DNA from: Mugil cephalus
Taxonomy: Eukaryota > Chordata > Actinopteri > Mugiliformes > Mugilidae
Assembly: GCF_022458985.1 (NCBI RefSeq)
Contig: NC_061771.1
Span: 11,286,501 to 11,350,500 of the forward strand
DNA: 64,000 nucleotides
Reading direction: 5' to 3'
The translations under genes were made by a program, and so were the position numbers. The first letter of the stretch is position 1, and each line of letters begins with the position of its first letter. Shown here one piece after another: positions 57,197-64,000 of this stretch. A model generated the notes under the pieces. The model was not told where the DNA came from. It saw nothing but the letters and a program-made list of their open reading frames with translations, and searched no databases.

Positions 57197-60100
57197 CCAG
57201 CAGGCTATTGGCTTTAAGCTTCACGGCGTGTTGTAGTGCAACCTTTTGACCCATACGAGGTGAGGTTGTGGGCCATGAATCCAAACAGACGAAGAAGGGA
57301 AAATGCTAAGATGCAACATGGAGAGAACTTTCCTGCTGGTGTGTCACTACATTAAACACACTTCCTGCTTTTCCATGAATTAAAATCTGCTGCTGCAGCT
57401 TTACGTCTGTGTACAATATGCTAACTTTCAAAGCACCGCTGCTGCGAAGGCCGATGAAATGTAGAAAATAAACAGTGACACGGTTGTGTGGGCTGCTGTG
57501 TTTATTCTTAGTGTGTTGCTACTACTGAGTGGGTAGCAGATTGTTGAGAGGTTCATTGGCTTCAGTTAAACTCAGTAAACTTCAGGTTTGCCCCCATCTC
57601 TACGAGGTTAATAAACAAAGGCAGTTTGGTTGTTGAAGATTTACTTTCTTACAGGAAATACAACACCGTAATTCATGAGGAGGCCGTACCTCAGTCTGTG
57701 TTTTTATTACACTGACAGAGATAAAGATATCACCAAGTCAAAATTAATAAATGTCACGCTCAGGTCTGATCACCTCCTGCTGTTAATGTTTGTGGTGCTT
57801 TCAAAACACACTGTAAAAATTTAAATGTGATGATCTGTTAAACTGCCTGCCTGTAATACGCTGTGCAATCATATCGACTTTGAAATAAAGTTGTCAATAA
57901 AAGAAGGAGACATAAAGCAAGTTGCAGTGTGCCATTCACTGTCGTCCACCGTCACCTGACACAGGAGAAAGAGCGAGCCAAACGAGGAGCTTTGTTGTTC
58001 GCCTTTTTTCTTTTCTTTGTTCTTTTGGTTTCTTTTTCTGCAATCACAGACTCTGCAGGACTGCAGGATGCAGCTGTGAGAGCTGAGTGAGCTTCCTGAC
58101 TTCAGCTATTTGGGTTTGTCAGAGGACTGTCTACGCCAGGCGTGTGGCGCTCCGTTCTGTGTTGCTTGGTCAGAGTGAAGGCTGTCAATGACAGCTCGCT
58201 CTCATGTGGTTACGAGTACGAATATGTCGGCAACTTGTTGACTCATCTGTTTGTTAACAGGTGAAAATGAGGCCGCAGAAATACCACTCCAGGCATTTTA
58301 ACCCTGAACCGATGCTGCTGCAACATGGAGTAAGTTTGTCCTGTGTTCGCGTGGAGATATTAAATCTGTTCAAATCATTCTAGTCTCAATTTTCCTGTAA
58401 TCCAGCCACGTTAGCATTCTTGATACTTTCTCTGGGCTCACTAGCTTCAGGAAAGCTCTGAACACGTTCCAGTTTTTTCTAAAGGCCTCATCCCATATTC
58501 AGGAATTAAATGATTCAAACTATGAACTACTACTATAAAACTACTATAAACTATTCTACCGGCATGACTAGCACACACCAGTAACCCCTTTATTGCTCTG
58601 ATCTCTAAAAACATGACATGAATTTAACGCCGTGGATGTATTAAGAGGAGCGACTGTACATAAAGATGTACGAACCACCCTCCATCCCAAAGAGTGGTTT
58701 TGAAGCTCAGTGCGGTGTCTCCGGCTGTCCCCATCGAGCCATTACTGTTACTCTTCTGTCTACCACTTCCTGCATTTCCATTACCCCTGGAAATGCACAA
58801 AAACAAATATCGCCACAAAAAACTGGTAATGGAATTTTCAGACGTATCGATATAAAAGTTTATTGTACAAGTGGAACGGGAACGCCCTTTCTGCAATTCC
58901 CCCCGTCACTGGCTCAGCAGATCTGTCCCAGAGCACGATCAGTTCCCAACAGAGAGACTCCAGACCAACTATCTGCCTCAAACACAGTGTAGGTGCAGAA
59001 GTTGGTCTAGCTCTGCAACCTAGAAAGGTGAGTGTTGTTTTCTTGATAGCATGCTGTTGTGCCCTTGGGGAGGGCGGGGAAACACTGCCGAGTATGTGTG
59101 CAAGTACTTTTTAAGAAATTTTTATTGACGAGAGCAGAGCCATCTTTGAGTCTGGTATCCAGATTTGCTCGATGGTTGGCAAATGGGCAGAGTATAGCTA
59201 GCCGTCCTGGCTCAGGTTTTAGTCTATGCTAATGTACTTCACTGATCAGCCTGTTTGGCAGTTTATGACCTACGGACCAGTACGTTTTCATCCGTTATTT
59301 TCAAGTGTCTCACATTGCTTCCACTGAAAAGCGTAATTTGTCTCTTAAGACAAACTTTATTTAAATGCAGGTACTGTCTTCATTGCTCGCCTCATGACCT
59401 GCAGATGAAAAGAAAAGCAAAGCGGTGAAGCGTGCAGACGCCCCTTCACCTGAAATGGGTTCAGGCTGTTTAATGCTCAGATAAAGAGTATGAGTGACAG
59501 ACGTTTACCTGTTGTGAAATGTGTTTTAGCAGTTGTGGGAAAGTGAGCAGTTCACACGCTGTGAGCTATTCAGTCACAGGACGATGCTTGCCACAGCATG
59601 ACACCGTACGCGAGCAGACTTGTAAATACCGGAAACACGGGCAGATTAGTTCAGATCACATGAGCAGAACCGTTATCCGCAGTGAGTGTTCCACTGCCTC
59701 CGTGAAACAGGTGCCGCTCCGTCGGCTGGCCTCCTTCCAGACAATGGGCCTCCTCTCCCGCCCCTCTTCCCACTGCGACGCCACGGTGTGTCATTGTGTT
59801 TTGTCGTTTCCAGTAAATCTTTAAAGGGGTAAGCAGTCTGGAAGAATGCAGACAACTAATCTTTAAATTTAGTTGGCACAAACTGCATTCTCTGTTCAAT
59901 ATTCTACACCAGACACTGCTCTAAAGTGGAAGTCGGTGTTGACAGAATGGGTGGTTTTACATTTCATTTTGCATGTCAACATAACGTTGAGCGGGTGAAC
60001 GAAATTAGGGGTTTGTTTTTCTGGAGGATTTCCCTGATTTTGGGTATTCTTGTGCGAGTTGTTGTGGTTTTTGAGCAACATTTGTATGGTTGCCAAGAGC

Positions 60101-61080
60101 TCAGTTGAGCAGTGATATGGGCGAGTCCTACTGTGTACAGGAGGCTTAGATTGACAGGTCTAGTGAGGCGCTCCGTGTGAAAGTGTGCACTGTTGAGACA
60201 ACTCCTTTATCGCTGAAGTGTTGATTGAAAGATAACGTCTTCTGCCTCCATTTATCCCTTTGCTAAAATATGTTCGATTCATGTTTATGTGTATTTAAAG
60301 AAATTTAAGTTTGTGGGAGAAATTTAAAATATATATATTTACATATATATAGATATCTAATCAACCAAATATTTTGCAACCCAGTACCTGCAGTACCTCC
60401 GTGGAATGCCTAGGTGGTCCCGGATCCCTGTTGGAGATCTATGATTAATAGCAAATACACAAACGGAAAACATCTTCATCAATGAGATGACATTTGCTGC
60501 AAATACTCAACGCCACAGAGAGGCACTGCATGAAGTGAAGAGGTTTCCAGGGGAACCTGCTGGGATGCACTCGCTATTAAAAGTTTTCTGACTTTTGAAG
60601 TTGTTGAACCGCTGTCAGAAATGGGTTGTTTTGTTTGTTAGTTCTAGTTTTCTAGAATTTGTCAATTCAGATAAAATAACGATTAAAATAATGTGACGGC
60701 ATGCGTTTCTGTTTGCTGCGGTGTTGAGTATTTGCGGTGATGAAGTTTTGTTTATGTCTGTGTGCATGTGTTTTCTGAAGGCGCGTGTGTTGAGCTCTCT
60801 CGGCTGCACCGTACTTTGAGGCTGGAATCTGTCAGTTGAGTCTGGCAACACTGCCTGAAGCCCTGGTGGGAAACAAACCCCCTCACCTCAAGTTGCTGAT
60901 AACCCCTAAACAAATTCTGAAGAACATCTGCCAGGGTCTTTATTATGCAACTGTACTCCCAGTTACACTGGATTTGCCTGGAAAAGATTTATTAGAAAGT
61001 GTTAATCAGCTCAATATATTGTCCAGTCACCGTGTTCAAGACTCACTCTGGGGCCAGCTACCCACGTCAGGAATCCAGAG
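57197..61080. other. intergenic, no firm gene
   Basis: A 63-nt exon-like stretch at 58268-58330 (ATG AGG CCG..., acceptor AACAG before it, GTAAGT donor after) encodes MRPQKYHSRHFNPEPMLLQH plus one Gly; no partner exon was found. About 58760-58870 looks like a MITE fragment (CATTTCCATTACCCCTGGAAATG). The remainder is unassigned. Confidence 0.4.
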
Positions 61081-61125
61081 TCACTTTATCTAAACTCTCT
61101 CTGAAACAAGCTTAGCTCACTGTGT

Positions 61126-61206
61126 GGAAATTCCAGATTCCAGGACATCTCTCAGGTTGGGCCTGACGGGAAGCTGGGAAATCCCACTCGGCCCCACACT
61201 ATAAAA
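61126..61206 (+). promoter_or_regulatory. TATA box and two NF-kappaB-like sites of the CXC gene
   Basis: GGAAATTCC at 61126-61134 and GGGAAATCCC at 61176-61185 (fits the kappaB consensus GGGRNNYYCC in full) precede TATAAAA at 61200-61206. Transcription should start about 61230, some 110 bases before the ATG. This layout is typical of cytokine genes induced by inflammation. Confidence 0.65.
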
Positions 61207-61341
61207 GCTGAAGAGGCAGCTCACAGCAGCACACCCATTCACTCCTCTCCTTTCACTTTGAGCGGATTCCTCGGATTCAAGCTCTCACTCTCGCTCTCTC
61301 CGCAGAAGGATTTCTGGACTTGTTTGTCTGTCGGCTGAAGA

Positions 61342-62401
61342 ATGGCTTTGTCACAGAGGAACTGCGCTTTTCTGCTGGTTTTTGTGGCTGCGGTTTGGAT
61401 GGAGTGCTCTCAGGGTAAGTGACCGTTTTGTTTCTGGAGGATGTGTTACGCTGCAAAAACCTGCAAAAGTCATGCAGTTATAGCCCGTAACTGCAGTTTA
61501 ATGGACGTTTACCCTACTGTGTCAGGGCTGTTTTCTGTTCGCTGATCTTGCACGTCTGACCTCTGTCTCTAAACTTTCCCCTGCAGCGCAACACTTCTTC
61601 GGACGCTGCTCGTGTCCCAACACGGTCAAGTTTGTCAAGGGCAACATATCAGATTTCGAAGTCCTTGAAAGACGTCCTGGGTGTGATCTTACTGAAGTCA
61701 TGTAAGTTTAGAGGAATGTTTTGACATATCTGAACCCTTTTTCCCCCCCCTTACATCTATGAGCTCACCGTTCATGTTTTTTTTTTTTCTTCTCAGATTA
61801 ACCCAGAGCAATGCAAACAACTCCACTGAAAGAATCTGCATGAACACTGAGGGGAAGATGGCCAAGGCTTTTCTGAGGTGCTGGGAAAGGTAATGCAAAT
61901 GATCCAAACAACACAAGCCTCACAACATCTCCCACATCCAGACAAACATTTTTAGCAATCAGCTCGTGCTGCAACGGCGGCTCGCCTCTGCTGATTTTCT
62001 GATGCTGAACCCAAAAATATGAAATGCTATTTCTTAAAAGCTGCACACAAATGAGAGAATCTGAGCTGCGCTTGCTGACTGAGCGGCAGATTAAATGTTT
62101 GACTTGAACCCGAGTTGAATAATCAGGATGGATTTGTTTGAGTGTCTGAGCCAAAATTACCAAAAGAAACCCAAGACAAGAGTGATCTTTCTCCAGATCC
62201 GAGAGGTTTTATTGCAGATCTCAGCTCTCCAAATCTCATGACACATTAACACGTGACTCCTTCCAGATGTTTTGCATTAGTCGTCGGGGCTAAATCCAGT
62301 TTTTCTCCCTCGCTCTTCCTAGGATAAACAAAGACGAGAGCCGCAAGATGGAGTGTATCGAAAGAAAGAAGAGGGCAGAGGACAAAGCCTCAAAGGACTG
62401 A
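61342..62401 (+). CDS. CXC chemokine with six cysteines
   Basis: Exons 61342-61414, 61587-61701, 61797-61889, 62323-62401; 119 residues, all phases agree, and the four-exon plan matches CXC chemokines. Signal peptide (NCAFLLVFVAAVWMECSQ), then mature FGRCSCPNTVKFVKG with the C-x-C pair, RRPGCDLTEVILT (third Cys) and ERICMNTEGKMAK (fourth Cys), and a C-terminal helix with two extra cysteines (LRCWERINKD, KMECIERKKR) and a basic tail ending KASKD. No ELR before CXC, so a lymphocyte-type rather than neutrophil-type ligand is likely. It is not CXCL12, CXCL8 or CXCL14 by comparison from memory; nearest in style are fish CXCL9/10/11-like or fish-specific CXC forms. Secreted ligand of a G-protein-coupled receptor. 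Confidence 0.85.
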
Positions 62402-62800
62402 AGCCCACCAGCGCGAGGAACGCAGAGGAGAGAGCTTTTTGCGGAAACTCCTGCACAGGGACTGCAGAGGACTGAGAAATGAGACTGAGAGCTGAAGAAT
62501 GCCGGGGGTGGGGTAGGGGTGGGGGGGGGGGGGGGGATTTGGATGAGGGGGGGTTGGTGATTACAAGCCAGGAAAGCAGGAAAAGACAGAAAGGAGAGAA
62601 GCTGGAGTAAAGGGACTAACATATGTAAAGTAACTAAAGCAGCCAGTCTGTGTAAGAACACCACTGATGAAATGCACCCATGCCCACATTTATATATTTT
62701 TGCTTGTCAGTATTATTTATGTTGACTTATTTATTTAAAAGTTTTTATTGTTCAAATGTTTTTATATCGACAGACAAATAAAACCGATTTTGATACAACT
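62402..62800 (+). promoter_or_regulatory. CXC chemokine 3' UTR with AU-rich elements
   Basis: A run of 14 or more G residues at about 62518-62536, then several ATTTA/TTATTTAT words at 62690-62745, the instability motif of cytokine mRNAs. AATAAA at 62777-62782 is the probable poly(A) signal. Confidence 0.65.
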
Positions 62801-64000
62801 CTTCTGTTGCTTCAGTTTTCTTCTTCAACTTCTGACTGAAACTACGGCAACAAAACCAAATATTCAAATCCCTTTGTGGCGAAGAAATCGCCAGGTCCGT
62901 GCGAACCATGTGTTTGCATTTATTCGCCCTCTCAAATAAAACCGGTTACTCACCACTTTCTCTTTCTACAACCGGGCAGTCACACGCGACTTCGTCGCAC
63001 GGAGCGGCAAATTAATTGGCGTCGCAGAAAAATGCCGCGCTCCTCAGGGAGAAGGGGGCTCAGCAAGACAACAATTAAGTGATTCCTGCGAGGATATCTG
63101 ACCACAGCTGTTTGCAGCAGCTGCAGATGCCTGATTCCTGAATCATCTGTGACCTAAGTGAAAAGTGATCACTTATGAGCGACAAGGAAACACTCTTAAA
63201 GTCTAAGAGTCACATTTGCACAGAAGTAAACAGATCTCAAAGAGAGACGGAGCCGGGTCAGATGTGAGCACATGATAAAAATTAAAGACGTTTTTATCAG
63301 GTTCTCGCGTGGCTGCTGGAGTCTCAAACCTCTCCAACATCGTTAAACAATTTTTATGAGTTTGGCCTAATTTGCTCCACGGGGTCTGAAACTGAAGTTT
63401 TTAAAGAGGTCCGATAAGAGACTAATAGATCGCCTGCCCATGGCATCCATTTCCTGTGTCGACACACGTTGCGAAATAAATATCTGTATCTGTGTTTTGA
63501 TCGAGTGCGTGGGAGGACTTTGGAATTTAATTGAACACAACAAACTGAACTGGAGCTCAGACTGTTCAGACAGACCAACACTTGAAAACAAGTTCACGTG
63601 GGGACATTTGCAACATTAATGGAAACGCCACCGAGCAGTCAGATGGCAGATGTGTTTATCATTTCTGTTACTTCACCTTAAAACAAATAAAGTCGAGTCG
63701 CACACTCGCAGCTCTGATGTTAATGAAAAAGTTAAAGTTTGACTCGGAGGTCTTCTCCGGGGCATCAGGAGACCTCCAGGTCCCGGCGTCGCTCACGCCT
63801 GCAACTTTTTCATTAAAACACTTCTGACTTTCGACTTTTGACTACGAGGGCGCGACTCCACTTTCATTGTTTTACCATTTTGTTCCGGTTGTCAGCACCT
63901 CACCAACGCTGGTGTGCGCGCTTCTCTGTTGTTGCTGTTTTTCTGCTGCTTTACCCTGGCAGATTATCTGCCTCCGTTGTGCGTTCAGTCGCTCATCAGT
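62801..64000. other. right flank, no gene recognised
   Basis: Short ORFs on both strands lack support. The last 160 bases become richer in GC and CpG, which might mark the approach of another gene's promoter beyond the window. Confidence 0.4.

Noticed and set aside
56775-57284. 169-codon minus-strand ORF
   Set aside because: Overlaps the deleted Tc1-like relic and shows no transposase or other domain in this frame.
61342-62401. Naming the chemokine cxcl12 because depp1 is near
   Set aside because: The mature protein (FGRCSCPNTVKF, six cysteines) lacks the KPxSLxxRC start and other marks of CXCL12.

Overview
The window reads as nuclear DNA of a bony fish, probably a teleost. It is AT-rich and sparse in genes. 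Genes are split by GT-AG introns, many carrying decayed Tc1-like, hAT-like and LINE copies of teleost type, and there are many (CA)n and (TTTC)n microsatellites. No prokaryotic feature, CRISPR array or whole virus-like element was seen. All exon coordinates come from reading splice sites by eye. I checked each multi-exon model by summing exon lengths: every one gives whole codons except the lectin gene, which is off by one base.

Layout. (1) Left edge to about 8.2 kb, + strand: the 3' half of a kdm2a-like histone demethylase gene (end of CXXC, PHD finger, acidic tract, F-box, leucine-rich repeats). (2) 9.0-12.1 kb: nested repeats, two hAT-like elements and a lone tRNA-Lys(TTT) gene. (3) 12.6-14.0 kb, - strand: a small single-V-domain immunoglobulin-type membrane receptor gene. 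(4) 18.9-28.2 kb, + strand: a complete rps6kb2-like p70 S6 kinase gene of 471 codons. kdm2a and rps6kb2 also lie close together in human 11q13, which supports both names. (5) 28.2-35.2 kb: intergenic DNA with a MITE, Tc1 and LINE relics. (6) 35.3-46.8 kb, + strand: a secreted double C-type-lectin gene with a Thr-rich stalk. In this sequence it carries one in-frame TGA and one +1 frameshift, so it is a pseudogene, a null allele or an assembly error. (7) 46.8-53.5 kb: intergenic, with microsatellites and a perfect 41-bp inverted repeat. (8) 54.3-54.7 kb, + strand: a short depp1-like ORF. (9) 61.2-62.8 kb, + strand: a CXC chemokine gene with a TATA box and two NF-kappaB-like sites. (10) The right end holds no gene that I can call.

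The genes do not form a pathway. Loosely, there are chromatin and growth-control genes on the left (kdm2a, rps6kb2) and small immune-type genes elsewhere (Ig receptor, lectin, chemokine). The most unusual DNA-level signal is three separate perfect short-loop inverted repeats (3054-3097, 24221-24279, 47573-47664). They are not flanked by element ends and resemble products of template switching during replication. I found no convincing wholly new system.
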